A DNA stretch of 64,000 nucleotides from Arcuatula senhousia (GCA_963971305.1 OZ020303.1:30678106-30742105); one strand, 5' to 3'; positions 21,428 to 34,330 are shown, counted from the stretch's first letter. Notes: generated by a model from the sequence alone, not told the origin. Numbers and translations: made by a program.

Positions 21428-24400
21428 CAGTATACTGCTGTCACATGCTGTACATGTTTAAAAAGCAAAGGTAATTGTCCTCTGCAATGTGCACAGGAAC
21501 AGAAAAAACCGTTCGGATGTAATTAATCAGGAAATCATAAAGATGCAGATTCTTTTAATTTCTAAAACAAAACAACTATAAATTGACATCTATAAAGGAT
21601 TGTCACAAATCATCACATAAAAATGTAGTTGGTAGATCATTTAAAGGTCGCAATATGTGACGCGCACAAGTAAAAAAGGAGGTCTTTGATCTCATCTTGG
21701 ATTTGGTAGGTCTTCTACAATGTAATTTGTTCAGTTTGGTGAAACCATGGAAATAAAATTACTTTATGAAATAGATATGTAGCTAACAACCGGTTTTGCA
21801 TTTTTTAATCGCACAATTTGCTGAGAACATAATGCAAATACCAGCCTTGTTTTGCTCATTGTTTAGATTTCAACTGTTTAATGTCTTAAAAACCAGTTTT
21901 ATCATATTTCACTTTCCCTTTCAGATTTGAATTTCCCGAAGTAAGCTGATATAGGTTACGTTTATATCAGGAAACTATAAGCGAATTGTGTCTTAAATAT
22001 GGAAATTAAAAAAAAACACATTTACAACCATTACTTTCTTACTTTTTGGATCCTTATACGGTGTCAAAAGAGGGCGTAGTCATTCAAAACACGAAAATAT
22101 GCATATTTATCATAATATATCATTTTTATAATATACATTTATAAACTTAACGCACTTCAAAATTATAAATTATTAGGACTATTATAAAAAAAAAATGGAA
22201 GGATCCACATTAAAAGATGCGTAAATTTTCCTGACCAGAAACATCTCAAATTATAGGATTTCCTCACTCTTATTCTTTTTCAGAATTTCTGAATTAATTT
22301 GAGGAAATTCTCAAAATTTGAGGAAACTAAATTAAGTTACGATGTTTTGTGAAACCCAGTCCAGAACAAAAGACCGACCCCCTTAAACTAAAATATCTTT
22401 GCTCAACAAAAATTCATAGCATTTATGTCGCTCTACTGCTTACATATCGTAGCTCCTGGGTTAAAAATCACGCGTAACTTTGTTGTTAATAATTATTCGT
22501 TTGATAATTTCCTTGATGGCTAGCTCTGCTGGAGGCAATTCCTCCCGAAGGTTAACTCGCACTGGTATCAACACTTTCTTAGCAAGACACCAAAGGTATT
22601 TAATTTTCAGTTAAAATAAGATTTTTATACCCAAATTAGACATAGGCTATTCATACTTTACCGCTTATTCACTTGTTCCACATCTCATCTCATTATTTTC
22701 TATTTGGTTTTTACTCTGTTGGATTTTTTTCGTTTCAAATTTTAAAATACTCTACTACTGGTAATCTAGTTAATTTTGGCAGTATAAGATACAAATGCCA
22801 AAAAGGTGTAAAACATGTTATTTGCAGTACATGGAATGAAACCTGGTGTCTTAAACAAATTGAATTTTCAGTCGGAAATTTCAACGACAGAAAAGTATTA
22901 AAATTTACTTGTAAATTCGTGTCAGGCAAGACAGACGATCAGGCTTGAGGTATTTGAATCAAATCATTGGAATCAAAAACCGAAAGTATTGAACGAAGAG
23001 TACTCAAACACGGAAAAGGGAACAGGAAAGCCAAATCCAAAACCAAGGATACCGACCATGTGCAGTACAATAAAATAATTGTTTTAAACAATTTTGAACT
23101 TTTGGCTTGAGTGTCTCTTAAAACACGCCAGATTTGTAATTGTATGACATGAATTTATATATTGTGCTTCCAAAGGTTTACGTTTTCTGGAATGTGTCTT
23201 TCAGTCACGGGTCGAAACACTGCCTTAAATATGCACCTGTAGTTTAAGTCTTTCCATATACTTATCGACATGTACCATGATACCTTGTAGACATTTTATT
23301 AGAAGAAGAAGAAGCCATGTACTTAGTATCTGATAACGAGTTCGGTACCTTATGATGCACATTCGAGATAACCACGTCCATCATCGGAATATCATCAACA
23401 CTTTATTAATGTGTATTAATTGGATCGAACTTAATTGAGTACAGGCCAACAAAGTGAAATGATAAGCATTCGAAATATGTGTACGTAATAGCATATACTA
23501 TTATTTTTATTACATAAAAACATGGCATTGAAACGAATAGTTTTGTTATGCTGTATATGCGCACTACAGCCCAGAGGAATCAAGCAAACAAGTACCTGCA
23601 CCCAAACAAATCGAAACAGGATGCAAAACCAACAACAGGTGTGCATTACAAAAAAAAGAAACATGGTGCTTTTCTCGAATTCAAACAGATACATTTTGTA
23701 GTATTAGTAAAATTTGTGTCATGTATACAAGTCTGACGTCCCTTCGTTAGGGGCCTCTGATCCATCAACATCGATCGTTGATCCTGTTTATTCCAAATGA
23801 AAGTGACGATAATACGCTTAGTCTAGTCATGCTGTAGAAACCGACTAACAATACCATCACTATTTATGAGAACAGGTTTTCAATGAAAGATAGGCAATGT
23901 TAATATATTTTTTTTTCAATATGAAAATATTCATTTGCGATTAAACAGTTATCACCATTTTATACAAACACGTTTAGTCTGTTGTTGGTGTCTAACCAGA
24001 TTGGAAGGAATACAACATTGACATAAACAACTGTCTAAGAAATAGATAAGATATATTTTCGTATGTTCATTTATTTCATCAATAAAAAATGTATCATTTA
24101 CAGGTTCGTGAACCGGTCATCGAAGGACAATGAATTGAAGACCTTTCTAATTAGAGTCTATCTATGTCTATTTTTTTTGTTAAGGTTATTATGCTATAAT
24201 TAACAGTGAGATTGGAATTAAAGGCTTTTACGAACGTTAACGAACAAGGAAGTCAGATATTTCTGAGACTTTTATTTCCACCACGTAACAAATATTCAAA
24301 TATTTACGCAAATTTTATTATATAAATTGTAATTTATATCTGTAATTTTTTTATTAAAATTCGTATCCAAGTCTACTGCTATTTTGTTGGGAATATCAAG

Positions 24401-24892
24401 TTTTCAGCTTCAAATTATTTTAGGATTTATTATAATTAGTAATGAAACAATCATCCAAAAACAAGTACCAACATATATGACAAGTGGATAGCTACAAAAA
24501 AATCCTGAAATATTCCACCAATTTGTTTCAATATCTGAATAAAAAACAGCTTTTACAATATCAGATAAACTCCTAATGAAACCATCTGTATGCAAAACGC
24601 AAATAAGGGCTTTTGTTTTATTAATTGTGATTCAGAGTTGCATTGAATAGTTCAGCATGAGACTAGCCATTTAGACTAGAGGTATTAGAAGGCGTCAACT
24701 AGATGAATTACTCTGTTTACCACAAAAAAGATGCAATAAACATGAATTATAACGATATAATATAGTAAAAAATATATAAAACAGTATTAAATTGGCAGGA
24801 CAAATAATGATAAAACAGAAGGCGTTTCAAAACCGGGTGAACTAAGAAGCATAACAGTTTCAATATTATAAAATTAACTTGGACCTATTCTG
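21428..24892. other. No recognisable feature (long unique interval)
   Basis: About 3.5 kb of AT-rich unique sequence. It contains a 91-codon ORF at 22673-22948 with five cysteines but no known motif, and an overlapping ORF of similar length on the other strand. A short GAA run lies near 23303. I cannot support a gene here. Confidence 0.45.
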
Positions 24893-25125
24893 CAGGTTCT
24901 CTGCTTATGGCAGTTACTGCGAGAAAGAACAGTTAATGACAGTTCTTGTCCTGAGTTAGAACAACAGTTAATGGATATCCTGGGTAAGAAAAGTTAATGA
25001 GTATTCCTGTCTTTGGTTAGAATAGTTCATGACAGGTACTGTCCTGGGATAGAGCAGTCCATGACAGTTATTGTTCTGGATAAGAACAGTTAATGACAGT
25101 TGGTGTCCTGGGTAAAAAGTTATAC
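24893..25125 (+). repeat. Degenerate minisatellite, unit about 33-36 bp (array 1)
   Basis: About six to seven imperfect copies of a unit with AGAACAGTTAATGACAGTT, a variable spacer and GTCCTGGGT. The same unit forms the larger array at 26.56-27.72 kb. Confidence 0.75.
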
Positions 25126-26015
25126 ACTCGTAAATAGGCGTTTTCAAATTAAAATGACCGACGTAAGATGCATTCACGTAAGCTCATCTCAACTCGTGAA
25201 TCCTCTAATCAGATGGCTTGGTGTACAAGGACGTCACAAATAAAACAGCTCAAGGAGTAATCTGGTTCCCATGATCCTTTATTTCATTTCAAGCAAGTCT
25301 CTAGAAGAACGCCAGATGAACAATGTTAATAGCGAGCATGGCAGATGCAAGCCCTACGGCATTATGCATGTTTTGAGATGTGCCAGAAATATACTGACCA
25401 AGAAAACTGGAACACGTCTACTTTTACGGAGCAAAACATTAAGGCACGGATTAAGTAAAACAATCAACCCTCCGAGCTGATGAAAAATACATCATAATAT
25501 GTTCTGCAATATTAAGAATCAGTGATAAAACCCTCATTTATCCACTTGTTTATTTTTAAACAAAGACCACTAGGTCTTTTCCGCTGAAAAACACGGAAAT
25601 TACCGAGTTCGCTTTGGGCAACTGTTGAAATCGTCCCATTGACTTGTCGTCACCTGATGCATGATACTGACCAAAAGTTCTAAGTTAGATAAAGAAATAC
25701 ATAAATCAACTGAATAAATTCTACTAACAACCTTGCACTGACAACGACTTATTCATGATGATAAATGAAAGTGTCTTGTTTGAAAATGAATGTAGAGTCT
25801 AATCCTGAGAGGTTTCACTCACTCTCCTCAGTCCTGCATGATATTTTTTCTGTACTGTTTTTACGCCTGGTTTATAAATGTACCTTCTGTTACCAATACT
25901 ACAAATCAAACACTGATACTCAGAAAATCTCACAAAACCTGACAGAAGCTGAATGTTGTTTTTGTCTGCTGAACAAGCGCGAAATACTTTGACAAGGAAA
26001 TGACGTCACAGAATG
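25126..26015. other. No recognisable feature between two minisatellite blocks
   Basis: Unique sequence with two ORFs of 69 and 75 codons (25271 and 25765). Neither has a recognisable motif. Confidence 0.45.
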
Positions 26016-26231
26016 CATAAAGGGATAATTTCGTCCCCCGCTACTTGTCGTCCCAGAATGTTACAGGGATTTATTATTTGCCAAATTGAAATCACAGAAT
26101 TTTTAATAAATAGTTATTGAATCCATAAAGGTATAATTTCGTCCCCGCTACTTGTCGTCCCAGAATGTTACAAGGATTTATTATTTGCACGAATTGAAAT
26201 CACAGAATTTCTAATAAATAGTTATTGATCC
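26016..26231 (+). repeat. 108-bp tandem duplication
   Basis: Two copies start at CATAAAGG (26016 and 26124) and share TAATTTCGTCCCC, GCTACTTGTCGTCCCAGAA, GGATTTATTATTTGC, AATTGAAATCACAGAATTT and AATAAATAGTTATTGA. Only a few bases differ, so it is fairly recent. Confidence 0.9.
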
Positions 26232-26555
26232 CAGATATTGTAACAACAAATTCTCTCAAGTGCATATGATTTGGGTTGGTTGGGGTCGAACTTTGCCTCT
26301 ATTTAATTCCTCTTAGTCGAACACATGGGTAAAAAATATATATGAATTTTCGACGCTCGCTAAGAAGGCAGGCCTTTATCATATTAAGGAAGAAATTTTT
26401 TTCTTGAAAAATCAGTTATGGTCTTGTACTCGTGATAGAATTTTTGGGTCTTTTGATTCGTTCCGCTGTGCTCCATTCGCAATAAAACTAAAACTTCTAT
26501 CACGTGTGAAAGATCATCTGGTCTCATCCATGAACTTATGTACGAATCTATAAAT

Positions 26556-27185
26556 GACAGTAAATGTAGGTAAGAACAGGTAATTTCAGTTCCTGTAATG
26601 GTTAAGAACAGTTTATGGCAGTTTCTGTCCTTGATCAGAACAGTTTATGAAAGGAACTGTCCCGGGTAAGAACAACAATTAATGAGTAACTGTCTCATAA
26701 AAGTAACTTTCCTGGGTAAGAACAATTAATGACAGTGTGTCCTGGGTAAGAACAGTTAATGTCAGTTACTGTGTCCTAGGCAAGAACAGTAAAGACCCTG
26801 TCCTGGGTTAGAACAGTCAATAACAATTACTCTCTTCAGTAAGAACAGTTACTATCTTGGGTTAGAATAGTTAATGACAATAAATTTCCTGGGTAGGAAC
26901 AGTTCATGACAGTTACTTTCCTGGGTTAGAACATAACATGACAGTTACTTTCCTGGTTAGGATCATTTCATGAAAATTGCGGTCTTTGTTAATAAAAGTT
27001 TATAAAAAGTAACTCCTATAGAAACAGGTCATGAGAGTTACTGTGTCGGTAAATTTCAGTTACTTTCCTGTGTTAGAACAGTTAATGACAGTTACTGTTT
27101 TGGGTAAGATTAATGTACAGTTACTGTTTTAGGTTAGAACATTTAAATACAATAACTTTCCTCGGATAGCACAGTTCATGACCAT
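26556..27185 (+). repeat. Degenerate minisatellite array 2, left part
   Basis: Roughly 17-18 imperfect copies of the same unit as at 24.9 kb (AGAACAGTTAATGACAGTTA, then CTGTCCTGGGTA). Units vary from about 27 to 38 bp. The array stops where a SINE B begins and continues weakly after it. Confidence 0.75.
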
Positions 27186-27189
27186 TCAA

Positions 27190-27638
27190 CCGTGTGGGTT
27201 TCGGGGGGCAAATAGGCTCACAACAGCGCTTAGCTCGTCGGTAAACGTTCACTCACTAAAGGGTCATCAGAAACAACAGATTAGGCTGCTTTCCCACAAA
27301 GTTCGTTGAATGGGGTAGCTCTATCATACTGAATTCCGGGATCGTCAGTCTACTGTGTGGAAACCTGATCGCAAACCATAGTGACGCACGTTACATTACC
27401 CTGCTGCAGATCTCCATAAGAGAAGGATCCTTCAAATTCCTATGCAGGAGGCTTAATTCTCCGATCCTACCCATCCCTCCTTTTCTGTTGCAGTCAAAAC
27501 TCTCCTCTACGATTGACTTGTGGACCCATATCCTCCACTTCATCATCATTTCATGTCTATTTCAACACCACTTTCATATTCATCTCTCTTATATACTAGC
27601 AGCCGAATTCGTGAGGCTTGGGAGTAAAGCAATAACTA
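27190..27638 (+). mobile_element. SINE-like family B copy inserted in a minisatellite
   Basis: The head is degraded (CGTGTGGGTTTCGGGGGGCAA, AACAGCGCTTAGCTCGTCGG). It continues with AAGGGTCATCAGAAAC, GTTGAATGGGGTAGC, CTGATCGCAAACCATAGTG, TGCAGGAGGCTTAATT, GCAGTCAAAACTCTCCTC, TCCTCCACTTCATCATC and GCTTGGGAGTAAAGCAATAAC at the tail. The minisatellite lies on both sides. I could not find a convincing target duplication. Confidence 0.75.
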
Positions 27639-27715
27639 CCTTACAGTTGCTATCCTGTGTGAGAACAGCTCTTGACTGTAATTTCCTGCTTTAGAAAAGT
27701 TCTAGAACTGTTAGT
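27639..27715 (+). repeat. Minisatellite array 2, right remnant
   Basis: TTACAGTTGCTATCCTGTGT, GAGAACAGCTCTTGACTGTA and TTTCCTGCTTTAGAA match two to three decayed units of the array broken by SINE B. Confidence 0.5.
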
Positions 27716-28892
27716 CCTAGCTTACAGGCTCTAAGAGTAGAGGCGTTACAGTTAACATTAACGACGCGTTCACAGATGCTGAACAAAATAACCGTGTGTT
27801 TCATATATATGCTTTGTTCTGGTAAGGTCATTGCCGTTACCGTGTATCTCTTCATATGAACTTCAGACTCCAGTGTGCCTGCATAGACAACCTACTTTGA
27901 GGTACATAGGAATTACCATTTCTTAACTGAATTAAGTTTTATCGGTAAGAGTGCCTTCATTTTCTAGTAGTACTCGAATAAACCATTTCACAATGCACAT
28001 AATTAAGTTAATCAAAGTAAATACAATGTTGGAATTCAATGGTCATCCCTTTACAATGAACTAAGAAAAGTCTAAAGATGAATTTCTAAAATTGAAATTA
28101 AAATTGAAAGAATATGGAACATGTGTCACAAAGACACGATCCACATTTGAAATGAATTTGATAAATGTACAACAGCAAAATTTCACTGCGTGTGAAGCGG
28201 TTTTCTGGGACACGCTAGGAGTAGAAAACTTGGAATATTAGATTCGATAAATCAAAAACAAGCCAAAAAAATTACAACAATGACCAAACACATAAATTTA
28301 TCAAATTTCAAAACAAATAGTCAACCGTTGTCCAAGTTTGTAAAGTAAAAATAAAAGTAAAATGAAACTAAGCCATCCTTTTTGTTTGTGAAATGTGACC
28401 AGTTATAAAATGATAACTTTTTCGGATATGAGAAATAAACATGACGACAAAAGACGGTTGCCTCATTACCGTAAAACACAATACATTAGCAATAGATATT
28501 GGAATCTGCCTTTGAGTTATATAACCATGCCGTGTCATGTTTATAAGACTAAAACTCAAGGACAATGATGTTATTTACTGTTATATAGAAGTTCATTATA
28601 TTTCATGTAAATGATAATGGATCGAAGTACACAAGGTAGTTTTAAAGGTTATTTCAATGTATGCTACTGCAACCAGGTTCATGGAAATATCAGGAAAACA
28701 AAATAAAGGCAAGATAAGTGATTATTGAACTCACAAGTTCCAAAGAACATAGTATAAAACAGGGGTGTTACTATTATTTCGGAATTATCTCAACTGGGTG
28801 ATTGGGTGATGATACAGGAATTTCACGGTTTGTTGAGTCGACCATATTTACGCGTTTTTACTTGTCAATACGACCGATGACCATAATTAAAA
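27716..28892. other. No recognisable feature
   Basis: AT-rich unique sequence. Nothing supported. Confidence 0.5.

Positions 28893-28937
<45 letters not shown>
28893..28937 (+). repeat. (GAT)15 microsatellite
   Basis: Fifteen uninterrupted GAT units. Confidence 0.95.
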
Positions 28938-28940
<3 letters not shown>

Positions 28941-29420
28941 TACAAAATCGTCGATTTTTCAACACTCTATGCTCAATAGAGCACAAAAGGTTACTCGTAC
29001 TTTGGTAGGCTTCAGCTATAAATTCGTCGTATTGGACTTTTAGTTTACAAATACGTTCACTAGCCGCATTTCATCGAAGACCTTGATATTAATATCTGGG
29101 AGTTTGAATCATAAATTGTCTACAAAATATCTATATTTGTCTGTAATCTGTGAATCATTCAACTTTTACAATATGTTATATTGAAACAGAACATTTTAAA
29201 ACATGTGTTTTGTTAAATATAACATTTGATCGAGACATTTTTATTTCCTCTATCGTGAGATCAAAAGATCATATACAAGACGACATACACGAAAGTTTTG
29301 AAATAAAATACAAATTTCCTCATACTTTTTGCTTGTTGTACTTTATGTCTGATAGGTGATTTGTGTTTTTGTATGATTTTATTAAAATATTCTTATAAAA
29401 TAGTTTATAAAATTAACGGG
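28938..29420. other. No recognisable feature
   Basis: AT-rich unique sequence with one 69-codon ORF without motif. Confidence 0.5.
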
Positions 29421-29541
29421 TTTTAACAAAACTAACGAACTGGGATAACCATTCTAATATGTGCACGACGAAAAGACAAAAACAAGGACGTTCCAGGGAA
29501 ATTATAGATCGTAATGGCCCTCCTTCAGGGTCGGTATATAC
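29421..29541 (+). repeat. Dispersed repeat F, copy 2
   Basis: Shorter relative of 1960-2162. It shares AACAAAACTAACGAACTGGGAT, AAAAGACAAAAACAAGG, AGATCGTAATGGCCCT and CAGGGTCGGTAT. It lacks the middle part of about 80 bp. Confidence 0.4.
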
Positions 29542-30061
29542 GATGGCACGACTGTAGTGGGTCTATTTTTTCTATCTAAAATCATGCGATTTGGTTTATA
29601 CTGCTTTTAGAAACAAGTATATATATAGGTATTTAATCAAAATTAATGAATATGAATAGGTACATTTCCACAGAATTGATACTGGTTTGAATCTTTTTTT
29701 TATTTTCTATGCATACCGACACGATAATTAGTCCTTAAACCACTGCTATTTGAACACACCAAAGTATTAAAATGGGTATATTTTTCATATATACATTGGA
29801 ATAAAATTTCAGTCCATCACTCAGGTATATAAATTGGTAAGGTTTATAAAATACTAGCCGCACGTACTTATCAGTTTCTTTAGGAATAGTAATACAAAAC
29901 ACAACACGGTTATGAACCCTAATATCAGTACAACAAACTAACTAAAACCATTACGAATATATTTTTTGATTTTTTCTTCAAGTGGCTGATATCGACAGTG
30001 TAGAGACCTAAGGACGTAATCTTAGTCTAAAAGCCGGTAACGGAAACGATGGCGTATGTTC
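29542..30061. other. No recognisable feature
   Basis: AT-rich unique sequence. Confidence 0.5.
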
Positions 30062-30245
30062 GTTTTCTCTCGTCAACTCTATAACGTTTGTCTGTTGGAC
30101 TATGGGATGCAACATGTCGAAAAATGGGATTAACTCTCATCCTCAATTTGCATAATGTCCAATTCCCTCTACTTCATCATCATTTTATGTTCATTTTAAC
30201 AACCCCTTTCATGTTAATTTTTATATAGCCGAATTCACATTGCTT
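30062..30245 (+). mobile_element. SINE-like family B tail fragment
   Basis: Contains TCCCTCTACTTCATCATCATT, TTCATGTTAATTTTTATATAGCCGAATTC and GCTTGGAAG of the B tail, preceded by a weakly matching stretch. The head is missing. Confidence 0.5.
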
Positions 30246-30760
30246 GGAAGAACTAACTGTTTTTAAATACCAGTCAACTAATTCATATGTTCCTACCAGT
30301 ATCAGACAAAAACAAGCCAAACTGAACATACATGGCAAAATCATCAATGAAAACTAGATATGTAATAGAAAAAAGAAAACCCCACAGAATTGTTTACTCT
30401 TAAGAAGGGTTGAATTTTCAAGCCACTTTATAGCACTCAGTGTGTCATATATATTTTCTCTGCACGAACTCTGCAAAATACATGTAGATGAAAACGAATT
30501 GCAGGTTTTTAATTCAAAACTTTACCAAAGTATTGTAAAAGGCCCTATATTTAGAAATAATAAGTGTCAATACAGACCAGGGACTAGGTTTTCGAAAGTA
30601 TCACAAAGCTGGTCGTAAGACATATCGCATGTCATAAGTTACAACCATGTTATGATGGTCATACGACTCATCGTATCATATAAAACAAAGCCGTCGCAAC
30701 ACAATCATTAGTGTGATCATGTTATGACCATCACAAGTCCCTGAAACATGTTAAAGGATA

Positions 30761-32758
30761 CACTGTAAAAACTAAGTGTTTAATACATAAACACCTTTTT
30801 GCAACAGATAATAAACACTAAAATGTGTTTAAATATTAAACACTTATAAACACTAGTGTTTGGATTTTAAATACGTGACATGTTTATAAATTAAACACTT
30901 TTTAAACACACATGTTTATCCTATAAACATGCATGTTTAACTCTTAAACATGTTATGGTGTTTAAATAAAAAACACCATAAAGTGTTTATAGCGATGCAA
31001 CAGATAATAAACACTTAAACATGTTTATTATTTTAAATTTTAAACACTCAAACACGTTTATTATTTTAATGATAAACATGTGTGTTTAAACGTAAACCTT
31101 TTATTTGAACATACAATGTATTTGACTCGCTTTAAAAAAATGAAATACATGTAAAAGGAATAATTTACATGTATGTGTAAATAAATGACTTTCTTGTGGC
31201 ATTCCGATTTTTTTCACATTAAATGGATAATAAAGAAATAACAGAAGAAGATTTGAATATTATATTTGTTTGTTTTTTATTATGATATATTAAAACACAA
31301 ATAACACAATTTCACATTGAGTCAAATTTTTTTCCCAGTTTAATATCCTCAGTGTAGTAAGCACTAGTTCAAATGTCATATTGCAGCCATTATTTCAGTA
31401 GGTCCATCTTTTTTATTTCTTTCCAATTCTCATTCCACAAATAAAAAAAAGTTTTCCGGTGGTTTCCTTCACAAGAAATACATGAAATGTTTTATTTTTA
31501 TGTGTTCACAAAGTCTTTGTCTCATTTTCAAAATCTGTCAAATCAGTTTCAGCATGGAAGTATTAAATTGACATACTGTCATGGTTTCAGTAACATCAAA
31601 ATAAGATGAAGAGGTTAAGCTTAGATACAACATGTACATATAGATTCTGTATTTGTATTATGTGCTTTCCATCTCAGTTCTTCAATACAAAGAGCCTGAA
31701 AAGTAAACATAACATTTGTAATCAATATTAAACACTAGTGTTTAAAAGTTAAGCATTAGTGTTTAAATTTTACCCTAAACAAGCAACTATTTTTACTTAG
31801 AAAACATTAAACAGTCAATAATTTATATTATATACCGGGAGTAAAGTTCTATACAAAATGTAATGAATTGAAAACACATAATTGTGTCATTTATACTCAC
31901 AAATGCAATGAAGTTTCATGGAAGTCTCTCGGAACATTTTTACTGTAAACAGAATAATGTTTTCACTCTATTTATGTTTGGTTTTTTTTCATGAAAGGTT
32001 TCATATTTCTCGTTCTTACACTCAATATAAATTATATCCATGTACAGTTTCTCATTGTTAAATTAAGAACTTACCATATGTGATCATCTCATTGTTATAT
32101 TCCTCCCTGTCTGATATTTCATAACAAATATTAAAAATTAAAGCGCGTGAAATCCAATATCCTCACGTGATGTGATGACGATTTCCGGTGGTAGGAATTA
32201 AACGCTAGTGTTTAATATAAGTGTTTCTCATAGGATTTTCATAGCTTTATTAAACATTAGTGTTTAAAATGATTGGCGATCATCTAGAAAATGAACGTTC
32301 AATCGCTTTTTACTTCGTTTGTTTTAACATTTTCTATCTAAAAAGTCTATTAATTGTCTATTAAATTGATGCCACAAACACAACACCAGATTTGAACAAA
32401 AATGCTAACATTAAAAATCATGTTTCAATATTTTTTTCTTAAAAGCCTCCTTTTCATTTTTGTTGATATTCGTCTACATAGAATTGTGTATTTTAAAATT
32501 AGAAATGAATTCAACGTATTTAAATCAAAATTTAATTTGCTTTTAACTTAATTTGATTAAATCATGCCTTTTAAACATGGGTGTTTAAGCATTTCTGTCT
32601 AAACATGGGTGTTTAATTTTTTGTCGTTTTAAACATTTGATGTTTAAAATTTAAATGGAGATGTTTATTTTATAAACATTGGTGTTAAAATATCAAACGC
32701 ACATGTTTAAGAATTCAACACTCGTTAAACATGTTAAGCGTTGGCAGTTTTTACAGTG
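30761..32758. mobile_element. CACTG...CAGTG TIR element 2, TA target duplication
   Basis: The perfect 13-bp TIR is CACTGTAAAAACT. TA flanks at 30759-30760 and 32759-32760. At 1,998 bp it is twice as long as element 1. Subterminal arrays occupy about 30770-31095 and 32570-32740, with dense TAAACA/TGTTTA half sites in palindromic pairs such as AAACACTAGTGTTT and AAACATGCATGTTT. More pairs sit inside near 31735-31770 and 32200-32262. No transposase ORF is present. The motif differs from element 1 (TAAACAYGTTTAGG there), so they are subfamilies of one family. Confidence 0.75.
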
Positions 32759-33144
32759 TAGTATATAACTGTTTTTGATACTGTATGTAATTGTACAATC
32801 ATAATGGTAAAGTCCAATATTAAATGATAAATAAATATATAAAATAGATTTTTTTTGGTGAAATTGTGAAATGTGCCTCATAAACCATTAGAAAGAACTC
32901 GGAGTCGATCATTATTTTAGATGAGACTGGGAAAACTTTTGTAGGACATAATTGGGTATGTGCAAACATATTGCAAAGGTTGAAAATCATTGGCCATGAT
33001 GACAATCTATTTTAGAAGGGGGGCGACAATTTAATTTGGATTTTCCGGCCAAAATCTTTTTCGATGCAGACGCCAAAAAATAATTATGTAATTAAAGGTG
33101 TTTTGTTTTCTTTTGCTTTTAAAATATTTTTTGTTATAAAAATA

Positions 33145-33377
33145 TGCGTGACGGATGTATTGCAATAGGCAAGTACTGCTTACTCTTCCGGGGCACGTGA
33201 GTTCATTCTCGTTACGACTTGAGCTCTCATTGTCAGTTCTGTTCAGTTGTGGTTTGTGGGTTATGCAAAAATAATGTTTGTTGGTGCTGCTTTCTTTGTG
33301 TTTGCTGGTTTAACCTTTCTCTCCCATGGACTTTTAATTTGGAAATGCCCCTTTTATTGGTACATCTTTTTTCTCAG
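33145..33377 (+). mobile_element. Family C copy
   Basis: GTGACGGATGTATTGCAATA, CTGCTTACTCTTCCGGGGCAC, GAGTTCATTCTCGTTACGAC and GTTTGCTGGTTTAACC follow the C order. It ends at ATTGGTACATC. The extreme left end (TAGGGTTT) is missing. Confidence 0.65.
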
Positions 33378-33933
33378 ATTAAAAAAAAGATATTAGCAAA
33401 AACCATGCCCTCTTCAAGTGAAAGGTCCTTAATGATATTTCCTATTGAATTTAATTCAATTAGTTCTGTAAACATTCCATTCTAAAATATGTTCTATAAA
33501 CTTCCCCTGACAGCAGTCATTTTAGATCGTTGAATGCATTTCCAAAAAAATTATACTTGTGACCATCATAACTCAGTGCGACCATCTTACAACACCTCCG
33601 TAGGAGTCCTAAGATTTTGACAAATTTTGCGATGCATCGCAATTTACGATCCTTTCGAAAACACAGTTTAAGACTGCGACGTACCGTAAGACCATCTTTC
33701 GACACGTCGTAGTCGTAAGAAAACCTGGCCCCCGGTGCTCAATTATGGATCATGGGAGCCTTTTGTTTATAACGTCTTCGTCTTTTGTATTAATTTCTTT
33801 TTATTCGTGTTATCGAACTTACTTATTGAATATTTATAATATTATCTGACTACCAAAGGCAGCTTTCCTATGGATGTCTCTAACCTTCCAGCAACTTAAA
33901 CTATAAATGGAGGATGGTTATAACTTTATATAG

Positions 33934-34318
33934 TTATTCGCCGAAGCGCGAAATCGGCTATAACAGGAAGAGATAAATGAACACGAAATGATAATGTGTT
34001 AAGATATGGAGGCAATAGACTTATCCGGGAAATATGTTTTGACGGACTCTGGAAAAGGTGGGATGGTTAAGGTCATACATTATAGCCTCGTGTAGAGGTA
34101 TGCGGTCACTTCAGGTTTTCTGTATTTTGGCCTGACGACATTGGCATGCATTCTGACATGACTACCCCATACAACCACCTGGAACACCCATCCCAGTCGC
34201 TCTGTGTACACACCGTCCCGACTCGGCATCAGGATATTGGCTGCTACTCAGGGGACTTTTACCGACAAGATATGGACTGCTGTGGTCCTATTTGCCTCGC
34301 CACCCTGGAGTCACACGG
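33934..34318 (-). mobile_element. SINE-like family B, degenerate
   Basis: AGTTATTCGCCGAAGCGCGAAATCGGCTATA begins the tail side. It continues with AGGTATGCGGTCACTTCAGG, GGCCTGACGACATT, ACCACCTGGAACACCCATCCC, GGACTTTTACCGACAAG and CCTATTTGCC towards the head. The GTGCACC block and part of the middle are lost. Its head end abuts the SINE A copy beginning at 34331. Confidence 0.6.
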
Positions 34319-34330
34319 GGGATAGGATGA

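Larger units (their letters stand above)
30585..33735. mobile_element. Possible composite TIR element holding two nested insertions
   Basis: The left edge GACTAGGTTTTCGAAAG and the right edge (complement GGCCAGGTTTTCTTACG) are loosely inverted. Just inside, both carry TTATGATGGTCAYA in opposite orientation (about 30653 and 33553-33570), with TCGTAAGAC motifs. This resembles elements with a TTCTCGAAA-type end, such as the one at 41056. If real, it is about 0.9 kb once the CACTG element and the C copy are removed. No target duplication was recognised, and the two edges could belong to different elements. Confidence 0.35.

Noticed and set aside
22673..22948. 91-codon cysteine-containing ORF
   Set aside because: A 64-codon ORF overlaps on the other strand and base composition is like the flanks. 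No signal peptide with cysteine pattern that I could match to a known family.
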